Source: Clostridia bacterium (GTDB taxonomy: Bacteria > Bacillota > Clostridia > Oscillospirales > CAG-382). From it: a DNA stretch of 43,834 bases. Position 1 is the stretch's first letter; each line of letters starts with the position of its first letter. The DNA lies in NCBI GenBank assembly GCA_017397805.1, contig JAFQHW010000047.1, positions 1 to 43,834 of the forward strand. The letters run 5' to 3'. The notes under the pieces were generated by a model. That model did not search any database, was not told the DNA's origin, and saw nothing but the letters and a program-made list of their open reading frames with translations. Positions 1 to 6,839 of this stretch are shown piece by piece. The position numbers were made by a program, and so were the translations under genes.

Positions 1-228
1 CTGAAAGAGCTTGCGGAGTGTGCAAGGCAGGGGATAGGAGCTATGGTGATCTTCGTGATACAGATGAAGGGTGTAAGCCTTTTCCGTCCCAACAGAGAAA
101 CGCATCCCGCCTTCGCCGACGCTCTTTCGGAAGCGGAAAAAGCGGGTGTTAGGATAATTGCCGTTGATTGCCGCACTTCAAAAGGTGTGGCGGAAATAGA
201 TTCTTTTGTCAAAACAGAAATTTTTTAA
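1..228 (+). CDS. sfsA: SfsA family protein, C-terminal part (5' end outside window)
   Basis: The reading frame is open from base 1 and stops with TAA at 226-228, so only the last 75 or so residues are present. The end matches the C-terminal part of SfsA (sugar fermentation stimulation protein A): a helix with hydrophobic strand around AMVIFVIQM, then HPAFADALSEAEKAGV and a final strand RIIAVDC. SfsA proteins are about 230 residues, have a nuclease-like fold and have been described as DNA binding; their physiological role is poorly settled. The ATG at 43 is internal and not the start. The gene is followed by the promoter of a tRNA gene on the same strand and belongs to the conserved chromosome left of the island. 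Confidence 0.85.
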   Translation: MKELAECARQGIGAMVIFVIQMKGVSLFRPNRETHPAFADALSEAEKAGVRIIAVDCRTSKGVAEIDSFVKTEIF

Positions 229-246
229 AAATTTTCAAAATAGGTA

Positions 247-274
247 TTGACAAAAATCAAAAAACAAGTATAAT
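247..274 (+). promoter_or_regulatory. Promoter of the tRNA-Leu gene
   Basis: TTGACA at 247-252 and TATAAT at 269-274 are both perfect consensus hexamers separated by 16 bases. The predicted start lies near 281, about 33 bases before the mature tRNA 5' end, as expected for a stable RNA gene. Confidence 0.85.
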
Positions 275-313
275 GTAAATGTTCGCTGATGCGGACGGTA
301 TATATTGGTGTAT

Positions 314-396
314 GCGGTTGTGGCGGAACAGGCAGACGCGCACGTTTGAGGGGCGTGTGGGAGACCGTATGGGTTCAAGTCCCATCAGCCGCACCA
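314..396 (+). tRNA. tRNA-Leu, anticodon GAG
   Basis: The acceptor stem pairs 314-320 (GCGGTTG) with 386-392 (CAGCCGC, one G-T pair), followed by discriminator A393 and an encoded CCA at 394-396. The anticodon stem CACGT/GCGTG encloses the loop TTGAGGG with anticodon GAG, reading CUC and CUU. A long variable arm typical of class II tRNAs (Leu/Ser) lies before the T arm ATGGG-TTCAAGT-CCCAT. A tRNA 3' end is a common attachment site for integrases, but I found no second copy of this 3' end in the window. Confidence 0.95.
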
Positions 397-497
397 AGTC
401 TTAATAGCTTGAACCTCTTTACCGTTGGTAAGATGTTCGGGCTATTTTGCTTTATGTCGGAGTATGAAAATTTTGAAGGATAATAAGCATCACAAAG

Positions 498-521
498 CCG
501 CAGGCGATTTTTCGTCTGCGG
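498..521 (+). terminator. Hairpin downstream of tRNA-Leu, probable terminator
   Basis: A 10-bp stem (498-507 with 512-521, one G-T pair) closes a four-T loop and is followed by TTTCG. The T tract is short, so termination is likely but not certain. It is about 100 bases past the tRNA and close to the left edge of the island. Confidence 0.45.
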
Positions 522-565
522 TTTCGCTAAATATAAAGTAAAATCTCGCATTTGCACTTAAAGTA

Positions 566-574
566 TGGTATAAT
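566..574 (+). promoter_or_regulatory. Extended -10 promoter of the 358-aa orphan gene
   Basis: TGGTATAAT at 566-574 is a perfect extended -10 element. No good -35 sits at 16-18 bases upstream. The gene's AAGGAGG ribosome binding site (586-592) and ATG (599) follow closely. Confidence 0.5.
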
Positions 575-598
575 AACTAAAATGCAAGGAGGACACTC

Positions 599-1675
599 AT
601 GGATACAAAACGATTATATGATGGTGCTGTGAAATGTGTAACAGAAGAATTATCCAAACTAAATTATCCTGATGGACATCCGTTTAATAATTATCCTAAA
701 ACCCCCGAATCGATGGCTTTGCAAATGATCGTTATGATCAAAGCATTTACAAACAAGGATGATTTGGTTAAATCTTTTCTTAAAAAGTGCAAGTCCGTAG
801 AAAATGGACAGTTTTCTTATGTAAAATTCAACCAGAATATAAATGAAGTGATTTGGTTTTATTATTTATATATAAGCCTCATGGAGAACGACAGTATAAA
901 ATTGCTTCAAAACATATACGATGAAGAATTTGCAGTTTATGATAACGGAAAAAAGTTTGAATACTCTTTCTTGTTGAATATGTCTGATGCAAATAGCAAG
1001 CGGATAATCACATCAGAAATTAAAACGCTTACTTGCGATCCATTTGTAAAGGAGGATTCATTGAAACTTGTAGATGGGCAAAAACTTATCAAGCCTTTAT
1101 TTCCAGATTTAAAAGATTCCGAGGAATTATCACAAGATACAGATGCAGTGATACTTAAATCGAGTACGCATTATTATCAGATGGAGCAAAATGTCAAAAA
1201 GATCATTAACAAATGTAGAGGAAATAATCTGACTGAGTTTTCACCTTTTAATGTAGGAATTATTTTTATAAACAATGCTACTTCGTTTGAGGAATTTTAT
1301 TCTTATTTGTTTAACTCGAATCGCGGTTTTTATGATAAACTATTAAATAGCAATGTGGATGCATTGGTGTTGATTTCCATGGATGCACGCAACGATTTAA
1401 AGCTTGACAACATATATTCTATGGGGTACATACAAACAGTTTTAATAAACCCTTCCGATGATAACAAGGATTTGTGTAAAAAATTGCGTATTGACAATTA
1501 TATTGCTTTAGGACGTAAAATTGATCAAGAAGTATATAATTTAGCGCAAAATGAATTTGGGAAATTCAAGTTGCTATGCAGAGAAGGCTTTGTTAATATT
1601 ATTCCAGCCGATTCTACCGAGGAGGAAATACAGGAGTATTTGAAATTTTTAAATGGCACTTCTATTAGAGGATAA
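599..1675 (+). CDS. Uncharacterised 358-aa island protein
   Basis: I do not recognise the family. The ATG at 599 has an AAGGAGG six bases upstream, so the start is well supported. No signal peptide or membrane segment is visible; the protein looks cytosolic and mixed alpha/beta. Residues around 120-145 contain an acidic strand (KKFEYSFLLN) followed by ITSEIKTLTC. A strand with E-x-K after an upstream acidic residue is the layout of PD-(D/E)XK nucleases, but this is only a weak pattern match and not an assignment. The C-terminal half has Rossmann-like strands (NVGIIFINNA, DALVLISMDA). It is monocistronic with its own promoter and terminator, is clearly AT-rich, and sits at the left edge of the island next to the integrase, which suits a cargo gene, possibly for defence. 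Confidence 0.75.
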   Translation: MDTKRLYDGAVKCVTEELSKLNYPDGHPFNNYPKTPESMALQMIVMIKAFTNKDDLVKSFLKKCKSVENGQFSYVKFNQNINEVIWFYYLYISLMENDSIKLLQNIYDEEFAVYDNGKKFEYSFLLNMSDANSKRIITSEIKTLTCDPFVKEDSLKLVDGQKLIKPLFPDLKDSEELSQDTDAVILKSSTHYYQMEQNVKKIINKCRGNNLTEFSPFNVGIIFINNATSFEEFYSYLFNSNRGFYDKLLNSNVDALVLISMDARNDLKLDNIYSMGYIQTVLINPSDDNKDLCKKLRIDNYIALGRKIDQEVYNLAQNEFGKFKLLCREGFVNIIPADSTEEEIQEYLKFLNGTSIRG

Positions 1676-1682
1676 TCTAAAA

Positions 1683-1725
1683 AGAGCAGTAAACGACGTA
1701 ATATCGCTTACTGCTCTCGGTTTTT
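1683..1725 (+). terminator. Intrinsic terminator of the 358-aa orphan gene
   Basis: A 10-bp perfect stem, AGAGCAGTAA (1683-1692) with TTACTGCTCT (1708-1717), has a further 3-bp inner stem and is followed by CGG and five T's at 1721-1725. It begins eight bases after the stop codon of the plus-strand gene. Confidence 0.8.
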
Positions 1726-1743
1726 ATACCGTTAATCTATATG

Positions 1744-1950
1744 TCATCCATTAATTTCGTTTATGGAATTGTTTTCGTATTCATTATTGGTCTTTTTATC
1801 TTTGTTTGCCTTCCATTCGGCGTAATCACGCTTCCCCTGTTCGGAAGATAAATATTTTTGTACAATTGGAAGCAATGCTCTTGCGAGCGATTCCATCTGA
1901 TATTCCGGTATGCCTAACTTGTTGCGCGGGATCTTTTTATGTCTCGGCAT
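1744..1950 (-). CDS. Small basic protein encoded downstream of the integrase (68 aa)
   Basis: A short ORF starting 13 bases after the integrase stop codon on the same strand, with a GAGGAT-like ribosome binding site. The product is very basic at the N-terminus (MPRHKKIPRNK), has a predicted amphipathic helix (residues 18-36), and ends in a polar Asn-rich tail. I do not recognise a family. Its tight position behind a tyrosine integrase suggests co-transcription and a possible role as an accessory DNA-binding protein of the element, but that is inference from place and charge only. Confidence 0.55.
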   Translation of the reverse strand: MPRHKKIPRNKLGIPEYQMESLARALLPIVQKYLSSEQGKRDYAEWKANKDKKTNNEYENNSINEING

Positions 1951-1963
1951 AGGCTATCCTCGA

Positions 1964-2902
1964 CTACTTCTTGTTCGAATAGATCTTTGTGATTGATTCC
2001 CTATGATGCCCCAAGCTCTCGCTAAGGTTGCGCTTGGCGTTGCGAATGTGATTTGCCTCCAACCATTCATCGCGCTTCTGTGTATAATAGTGACGAAGTC
2101 CGTGAAACGTGATCTTGTCAACCTTGGGCTTATAGCCTTCTTTCACATCATTCGTTCTATCGGATTCGGTGAACTTTGAACGATGGTTGATTACCCAATT
2201 CTGCCAGGAATCGATTTTGCGCTTAACACCATACTTCTTGTTTTCGCTTAAAACCAACTCCATACCCTGCAAGCCGTTCTTGGTTGCATGCGCTTTCAGA
2301 TCATTGAGTAACTCACGCTGTTCCGATCTTTCAACCGGAACTTCACGCACCTGACCGCCTTTACCCTTGACCCACAAGTGATCGTTATCAAGAGCCTTTT
2401 CAATGTGCTCTACGCGAATTCTTGCGACCTCACTTACACGAAGACCAAATTCTTTAGACAAGCCAATTGCAAAAACCACATCGGTTCTCCCCATTGCTTT
2501 TGCAAGTGCAACTGCCTTTTCGATTTCTTCGGGAAGCCAAGAACGATCCATTTCTCCGACTTTGCGTTTTTCCAATCCTAACTCGGCGTTATCGGGAAGA
2601 CGGTTTTTGCCGCCTACCAAACGATAAACGTAACGAATGGCGGAGAGATCGGACATAATGGTTGCAGGTGCAATGCCATCCGCTTGTCTTTTCTTGACAT
2701 AAGCACGAAGGTGTTTGCCGCTGAGGTTAGCAAACTTCTGCAAATGAAATTCTTTTACAAGAAATTCAACAAGCGGAGCTATTGCGCTTAAATAGCGTGC
2801 CTTGGTTGAATAGTGTCCCTCATTTGTATGATCAAAAGCAGACAAGATTTGAGCGATCATATTGTTGCTCATAGGAATTCTTGGATATTTGTATTTACCC
2901 AT
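1964..2902 (-). CDS. Tyrosine recombinase / phage-type integrase (312 aa)
   Basis: Catalyses site-specific strand exchange through a 3'-phosphotyrosine intermediate. The N-terminal half is a SAM-like core-binding domain with LSGKHLRAYVKKRQADG. The C-terminal half carries the family signature: first Arg in EFGLRVSEVARIR (about residue 175), HGLRHYYTQKR for the His-x-x-Arg box, then LGHHRESITKIYS with the nucleophilic Tyr close to the C-terminus. Length is normal for the family. It starts at an ATG behind AGAAAGGAG. It has an unusually long (about 280-base) leader with inverted repeats and a consensus promoter at 3186-3214. It most likely moves the island or an older element within it; it is distinct in sequence from the second recombinase at 11218. 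Confidence 0.9.
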   Translation of the reverse strand: MGKYKYPRIPMSNNMIAQILSAFDHTNEGHYSTKARYLSAIAPLVEFLVKEFHLQKFANLSGKHLRAYVKKRQADGIAPATIMSDLSAIRYVYRLVGGKNRLPDNAELGLEKRKVGEMDRSWLPEEIEKAVALAKAMGRTDVVFAIGLSKEFGLRVSEVARIRVEHIEKALDNDHLWVKGKGGQVREVPVERSEQRELLNDLKAHATKNGLQGMELVLSENKKYGVKRKIDSWQNWVINHRSKFTESDRTNDVKEGYKPKVDKITFHGLRHYYTQKRDEWLEANHIRNAKRNLSESLGHHRESITKIYSNKK

Positions 2903-2998
2903 AGAATATTTTCTCCTTTCTTTTATTCATCCGTACCAAACGCCGACAGATAAACCTCCTTTGCCTGTGGCTTTAGAATTTGTTTAGTACGGTATGTA

Positions 2999-3067
2999 GA
3001 GCAGCACAAGACTACTAAAGAAAGGATGGCGAAGAACGGAAGAGTGACCATTTTTCTTGTGCTGCTC
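2999..3067 (-). repeat. Inverted repeat in the integrase leader (12-bp arms)
   Basis: GAGCAGCACAAG (2999-3010) and CTTGTGCTGCTC (3056-3067) are perfect inverted copies separated by 45 bases. They lie in the untranslated leader between the integrase promoter and its start and could form a long hairpin in the RNA or bind a protein. Confidence 0.7.
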
Positions 3068-3127
3068 GGAATATGAAACACCGCGCTTTATTTGGCAAGA
3101 AAAAAGCAACAGGTATTTTCATATCCA

Positions 3128-3178
3128 CCAATATCCAAACGGCTTGGCAAGAGAATCCAAAACCGTTTTTCATATTGG
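3128..3178 (-). repeat. Inverted repeat at the start of the integrase transcript
   Basis: CCAATAT (3128-3134) plus AAACGG (3137-3142) pair with CCGTTT (3163-3168) plus ATATTGG (3172-3178). The structure begins almost exactly at the predicted transcription start of the minus-strand promoter at 3186-3214, so the integrase mRNA would start with a stable hairpin. Confidence 0.6.
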
Positions 3179-3185
3179 CTGAGGG

Positions 3186-3214
3186 AATATAGTACATACT
3201 TTTCGATTTGTCAA
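3186..3214 (-). promoter_or_regulatory. Promoter directed at the tyrosine integrase
   Basis: On the minus strand TTGACA (3214-3209), a 17-base spacer and TATATT (3191-3186) form a near-consensus sigma-A promoter. The -35 region and spacer share 17 identical bases (3199-3215) with the trmO promoter at 20850-20866. No other gene lies between it and the integrase start at 2902. Confidence 0.75.
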
Positions 3215-3253
3215 GTAGCTACAGCAAATTTTTTCATATTTTTTTAACATGGC

Positions 3254-3294
3254 AAAAAATCGGCGGTGCAGGAGCTTCAATCTCCTGCACCGCC
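3254..3294 (-). terminator. Strong minus-strand intrinsic terminator
   Basis: GGCGGTGCAGGAG (3262-3274) and CTCCTGCACCGCC (3282-3294) form a perfect 13-bp stem with a 7-base loop. On the minus strand the stem is followed by GA and six T's (3259-3254). It would end a minus-strand transcript coming from the gene-free stretch to its right and insulate the integrase promoter. Confidence 0.8.
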
Positions 3295-3371
3295 TTTGAA
3301 AAAGCAGGGCATTTTGCGCCGTCATTCCGAAAGGATGTCCATAGTCATATCGAAAATGATTATTCAGCCGA

Positions 3372-3427
3372 CTGTTTGATGTTTATTTGGTATCATTCCG
3401 CATTGACATCATTTGAACATCAAACAG
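3372..3427. repeat. Inverted repeat, 12-bp arms
   Basis: CTGTTTGATGTT (3372-3383) and AACATCAAACAG (3416-3427) are perfect inverted copies with a 32-base centre that itself contains one copy of the 10-base repeat. Confidence 0.65.
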
Positions 3428-3567
3428 CCGGAACACGCCGCAGGCGTGAAAATGCGCGGTCATATCGATTAGACGGTCATACTTTCCGATAGGTAGAGCA
3501 TAGTTAAATGTTTATTATTTAATAAAGAAATCATAAATCATATCGAAGTTATCATTTCGAAAAGACC

Positions 3568-3616
3568 AAAAGGGCATAACTCACCCACTGCACGTAGGGG
3601 CGAAGTATGCCCTTTT
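3568..3616. other. GGGCATA hairpin, possible transfer-origin-like or terminator element
   Basis: AAAAGGGCATA (3568-3578) pairs perfectly over 11 bp with TATGCCCTTTT (3606-3616). The 27-base centre contains ACCC and GGGG that can pair and the segment CACGTAGGGGCGAAG. Runs of T follow on both strands, so it could be a bidirectional terminator. Its size and position near an integrase would also suit an oriT-type hairpin, but there is no relaxase gene in the window to support that. Confidence 0.4.
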
Positions 3617-3681
3617 TCTATCATTTTCTTTCCGAAAGGATGGCAAAACCCTTGTTGACGCAAGGCTTTTGTCTGTCATAG

Positions 3682-3725
3682 GGCAATAGTTTCTATTTTA
3701 CTTTCGTATAATAGAAACCATTGCC
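3682..3725. repeat. Long hairpin-forming inverted repeat
   Basis: GGCAAT-a-GTTTCTATT (3682-3697) pairs with AATAGAAAC-c-ATTGCC (3710-3725): 15 pairs with one internal mismatch and a 12-base loop. There is no T tract on either side, so it is not an obvious terminator. Confidence 0.6.
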
Positions 3726-4241
3726 AGAGAAGGTCATTTTATCATCCCGATTGGAAATCATATGTCATTCCGATGTGACGGTCATATTATCCGTTCCGAA
3801 AAGGCATCATATTCAGTTGCACCGCAAGTGGTGAGTACTCAGGGTAATCCTATTAAAGGATCCCCTTAGCGTACCCATCTGAAACAGAGGTGTCGGCGAA
3901 CCGACTACGCATGCCGAGTACCGAACTCTATCGGTCAGCCCCCTCAACTACAAGGCTGTTCGGCAGAGATTTGATTAACGATCAAATCTTCCAAAACATC
4001 GCCGCACTACGCTGTGCGGGAAAGAAAACGCGGTATAGGTCACAAAACATCTTTCAAGCCGTCTACCGCTGGCGGTTGGCTGTTTGCAAATACCGGCTAC
4101 AACTTAACCTACCGTAGTCATATCTGCTCTCTTTCGGTCACACACAGCCCTGTGAGCCGAATGCTTTTGCATCAACTTCTACTACATTGCTTTTACGAAC
4201 ATTTCTATTCCTCCCAGATTAAACTCTACCTTCCTATATTG

Positions 4242-4272
4242 AAAAAGTACGCCTACAATATTGCAGGCGTAC
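4242..4272 (-). terminator. Terminator of the six-ORF HerA operon
   Basis: GTACGCCT and AGGCGTAC arms (4247-4254 / 4265-4272) around CAATATTG form a hairpin followed on the minus strand by five T's (4246-4242). It lies about 30 bases after the stop codon of the last operon gene. Confidence 0.85.
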
Positions 4273-4300
4273 CTTAAAAAAGCAAGTAATTTAGTTTAGA

Positions 4301-6088
4301 TTAGTCAATAATATTCTTTTTGGTAGGAGTTTCATCCGAATCTCCATAAACCGATTGTTTTTCTTTAACAACCGTATCTACCGTTTGGAGTATTGATTCT
4401 TTGAAACTATCAATATACATGTTATTTTTAATTGCTGAGCAATACTTTTCCAATGCTTCAGCAGACAAAGAATTGTCAGGGGTAAACATAGTAATTATTG
4501 TTAAATTCAAGTTTCGACCGTATTTTTCGCAATAGAACAACATACTTATGCAACGATTGCGTTCGCTGTTAAATTTAAAAATCATAGCGTTAGGATATTC
4601 TAAGTTTACCAAATTTACAGCTTTAGCATTAGCTGAATAATTGACTACTTCTCCATCATAATCAGCAACCAAAGCATCAAACTCTTTGGCAAGTGCCTCG
4701 GCAGATACTTTTTGTCCACTTGCCAGAGGCAAAGTTTTTGTCCATTTAGATTGCGCTAGCGAATAGTTTAAGTCCATTTTCTTCATCGACAGTTTTCTGA
4801 AGAAAACACTATAGTCGTTATTGTTCCAATCAAGAGAACTGTTATCAAAAACAAAATCTTTACTCGGTGCAATATCATAAATACGGATGTTAGCTGTTCC
4901 ACCGCTTTCAAGGAACGAAAGCCTTTCTTGAATATCTGCAGGCAACTGTACACCCAGTTCCACCGATTTTCTCAAAACGAATAATTCTATTTCATACAGT
5001 TCCATCCATGCGAGTCCGGATGCTAAATATGTAGCGTCTTCCCAAGAGGAATCACCCGATGCCATCCAAGTGTTTATAGAATCCATCTCTTGACGAACGA
5101 GAGATATACCGCCTAATTGATTTTTAGCATAAATTTTCGCTAACAGAACCTCAACTTTGGGCACAATAATATTCTTATCTCCAGCAAAATTAACCGTATA
5201 ACGATTAAACATATCGGTTGCTGTATTAAAGTTCTCTACATCAAAAGGCTTTAATTTTGCATAATACCACAAAGACGTAACTGATGATTTTATAAACGAA
5301 AGCAATTTGCCGCTTGCTAATATTTGAATGATATCCTGGTTAGAATTGTAAATATCGGAGACAAAGGTTTTAAGCTTGTTGATGCCTCCTATACTAATCC
5401 ATTCCGCTTGTTTATCAAACAACTCCGGATTATCCATAGGAAAGTCAAAAACTCCATATTCTGTTTGAGTGATGTGCATAAAAGGCAATTCAAACACAAG
5501 GCTTATTGCCGTAGTTAATACTTCTACAGATTTTTCTGATTCATCCGTGTGATACAGCTCATTGAAGCATTCTACAAGGTTAAGTGCATAGACAAGACTT
5601 GGAAGCCCGGGAATGCCACTCGGAGCATCATTTCCGCTCATTTGAGCTCTGAGGTGATTTTTAAGTTCATTATAATAGAAGTTCCAATAATTATCATATG
5701 TTGTTTTATATCTACTGTCAGAAGTAACAGCATTGGACCACATCTGTTTTATGCGATTGTGGTAATATGCTGGCTTTTGTTCGCTATTTACAACGTAACA
5801 AGACTTCATCATCTGGTTATAGATTGATTTCAAATCATTTTCCCATGCCTGATATTTTCGGTTTGCTTCATACTGGGCATCTTCGCTATCAGAACATGCT
5901 CCGGCGATTAATCCTATCAACCCACCGATGATTCCACACACAATGCCCGATGTCATAACACTACCCTCGTTCATAGAACTTTCACCGCACGAGAGAAAGT
6001 CGTCTACACACCAAATCAATCCGCATCCAACTGCACCAATGATTCCTCCAATTATCAAGCCAAGAAACAACCAACTAACTTTTTTCAT
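4301..6088 (-). CDS. Large N-terminally membrane-anchored protein of the HerA operon (595 aa)
   Basis: I do not recognise the family. Two glycine-rich hydrophobic segments (about residues 5-27 and 45-65) are followed by about 525 mostly soluble, helix-rich residues. Two cysteines sit at lipobox-like positions: Cys22 in GAVGC and Cys65 in IAGAC, the latter followed by SDSED. Neither fits the classic L-x-x-C rule perfectly, but the adjacent gene is an Lgt-like lipoprotein acyltransferase, so lipidation is a reasonable hypothesis. Alternatively these are ordinary transmembrane helices. The tail (from about residue 410) contains an alternating hydrophobic region ending in TPTKKNIID. The start at 6088 has AAAGGAAAGG upstream and overlaps the lgt-like gene by 14 bases, so it is translationally coupled. 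Last gene of the operon, followed directly by a terminator. Confidence 0.8.
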   Translation of the reverse strand: MKKVSWLFLGLIIGGIIGAVGCGLIWCVDDFLSCGESSMNEGSVMTSGIVCGIIGGLIGLIAGACSDSEDAQYEANRKYQAWENDLKSIYNQMMKSCYVVNSEQKPAYYHNRIKQMWSNAVTSDSRYKTTYDNYWNFYYNELKNHLRAQMSGNDAPSGIPGLPSLVYALNLVECFNELYHTDESEKSVEVLTTAISLVFELPFMHITQTEYGVFDFPMDNPELFDKQAEWISIGGINKLKTFVSDIYNSNQDIIQILASGKLLSFIKSSVTSLWYYAKLKPFDVENFNTATDMFNRYTVNFAGDKNIIVPKVEVLLAKIYAKNQLGGISLVRQEMDSINTWMASGDSSWEDATYLASGLAWMELYEIELFVLRKSVELGVQLPADIQERLSFLESGGTANIRIYDIAPSKDFVFDNSSLDWNNNDYSVFFRKLSMKKMDLNYSLAQSKWTKTLPLASGQKVSAEALAKEFDALVADYDGEVVNYSANAKAVNLVNLEYPNAMIFKFNSERNRCISMLFYCEKYGRNLNLTIITMFTPDNSLSAEALEKYCSAIKNNMYIDSFKESILQTVDTVVKEKQSVYGDSDETPTKKNIID

Positions 6089-6839
6089 TTTTTACCTTTC
6101 CTTTACTATAATATTTTAAACAAATATAAATTACAACAAGTATACTAATAACTTGACTAAATGAAATAAAACCGAACACTCCTCTAAGTTCATCACCTCT
6201 AAAGAATTCATTTACAAACCTAAATGTTGCATAAGACAATAAATACGCATCCAATAGTTTGTTTTTGTCATATTTGTTTTTTATGTAACAATAAACAATA
6301 ACCCCAAATACAACAAGTTCAAATCCAGCTTCAAACAATTGTGTTGGATAACGTGATTGCCAACATCCGTCAAATCCTATGCGATATGGAATAGATAAAA
6401 GCCCTGTAGAAACTTTTCCGTAACAACATCCGCCTAAAAAACACCCCAGTCTTCCGAAAAAATGAAACAAAGGAATACAAAAAGCAACGATCCCAGATAA
6501 TTCATCGAAACGGAGTTTTTTCTTCACGCACAGCAACTTGATTGTTATTATAAAGCCAATCAATCCTCCATAATAGACAATCCCTGAGTCCAAACATTCT
6601 AATAAATCAAATGATCCACCATTATACAAATCATTTAATACCCTGCTTGCCACACCAAATAATTTTGCACCTATGAACAATCCCAACAGAGACCAAAAGA
6701 CTACGCTTATATATTTCGTTAGCATCTGCTTTTGCATAAGGAAACAACACACTAGCGTGATTGAAACTATCAACCCAAGTCCGGCGCATAAAGTATATGT
6801 TGGTATTTTAGCATTAAAAACTTCAATATAAGGATACAT
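6075..6839 (-). CDS. Lgt-like prolipoprotein diacylglyceryl transferase (254 aa)
   Basis: A polytopic membrane enzyme of the Lgt family, which transfers diacylglyceryl from phosphatidylglycerol to the lipobox cysteine of preprolipoproteins. Visible signatures: GIVYYGGLIG, HFFGRLGCFLGGCCYG (the GR-G motif carries the Arg essential in E. coli Lgt), RYPTQLFEA and FRFVNEFFRGDE with a second conserved Arg. At least six hydrophobic helices are present. The Cys-rich GRLGCFLGGCCYG in place of the housekeeping GR-GNF form marks a divergent subfamily. Finding such an enzyme inside an island operon, away from the usual hprK/lgt context, suggests a dedicated substrate, perhaps the next gene's product. 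The start ATG shares one base with the stop of the 68-aa gene (TAATG). Confidence 0.85.
   Translation of the reverse strand: MYPYIEVFNAKIPTYTLCAGLGLIVSITLVCCFLMQKQMLTKYISVVFWSLLGLFIGAKLFGVASRVLNDLYNGGSFDLLECLDSGIVYYGGLIGFIITIKLLCVKKKLRFDELSGIVAFCIPLFHFFGRLGCFLGGCCYGKVSTGLLSIPYRIGFDGCWQSRYPTQLFEAGFELVVFGVIVYCYIKNKYDKNKLLDAYLLSYATFRFVNEFFRGDELRGVFGFISFSQVISILVVIYICLKYYSKGKVKNEKS

Larger units (their letters stand above)
3321..3773. repeat. Dispersed 10-base repeat family RTCAT(A/T/C)(T/C)CGA
   Basis: Same-orientation copies occur at 3321, 3344, 3392 (last base differs), 3459, 3537, 3551, 3741 and 3764. Spacing is irregular (14 to 181 bases). Several more degenerate copies lie between them (for example 3476-3489 and 3781 onward). 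The density in a gene-free stretch suggests protein binding sites, though the shortness of the motif leaves room for chance. Confidence 0.55.
3254..4240 (-). ncRNA. Candidate structured noncoding RNA / element control region
   Basis: No credible protein gene is present for about 1 kb: the short ORFs here lack ribosome binding sites and overlap inverted repeats. Several hairpins are visible: 4058-4082 (AGCC with ACCGC-tg-GCGGT and GGCT), 4002-4019 (CCGCAC/GTGCGG), 3967-3989 (9-bp stem), 3892-3905 (GTCGG/CCGAC; the minus strand gives a UUCG tetraloop), 3847-3861 (ATCCT/AGGAT), 3682-3725 and 3568-3616. On the minus strand the stretch begins after the operon terminator (4242) and ends at a strong terminator (3254-3294), so it is delimited like a transcription unit. 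I found no convincing promoter. Alternatives are an origin of transfer, a replication origin, or the relic of deleted element genes. Strand and exact ends are inference. Confidence 0.35.

Noticed and set aside
314-396. tRNA-Leu 3' end as attachment site of the island
   Set aside because: I found no second copy of the tRNA 3' end within the window, so tRNA-targeted integration is not supported here.
3321-3773. CRISPR array
   Set aside because: Repeats are only 10 bases and irregularly spaced, with no cas genes; not a CRISPR array.
3208-4277. Short plus-strand ORFs (94, 75 and 87 codons) in the gene-free stretch
   Set aside because: They overlap one another and the inverted repeats, lack ribosome binding sites, and show no protein-like pattern; the region is better read as noncoding.
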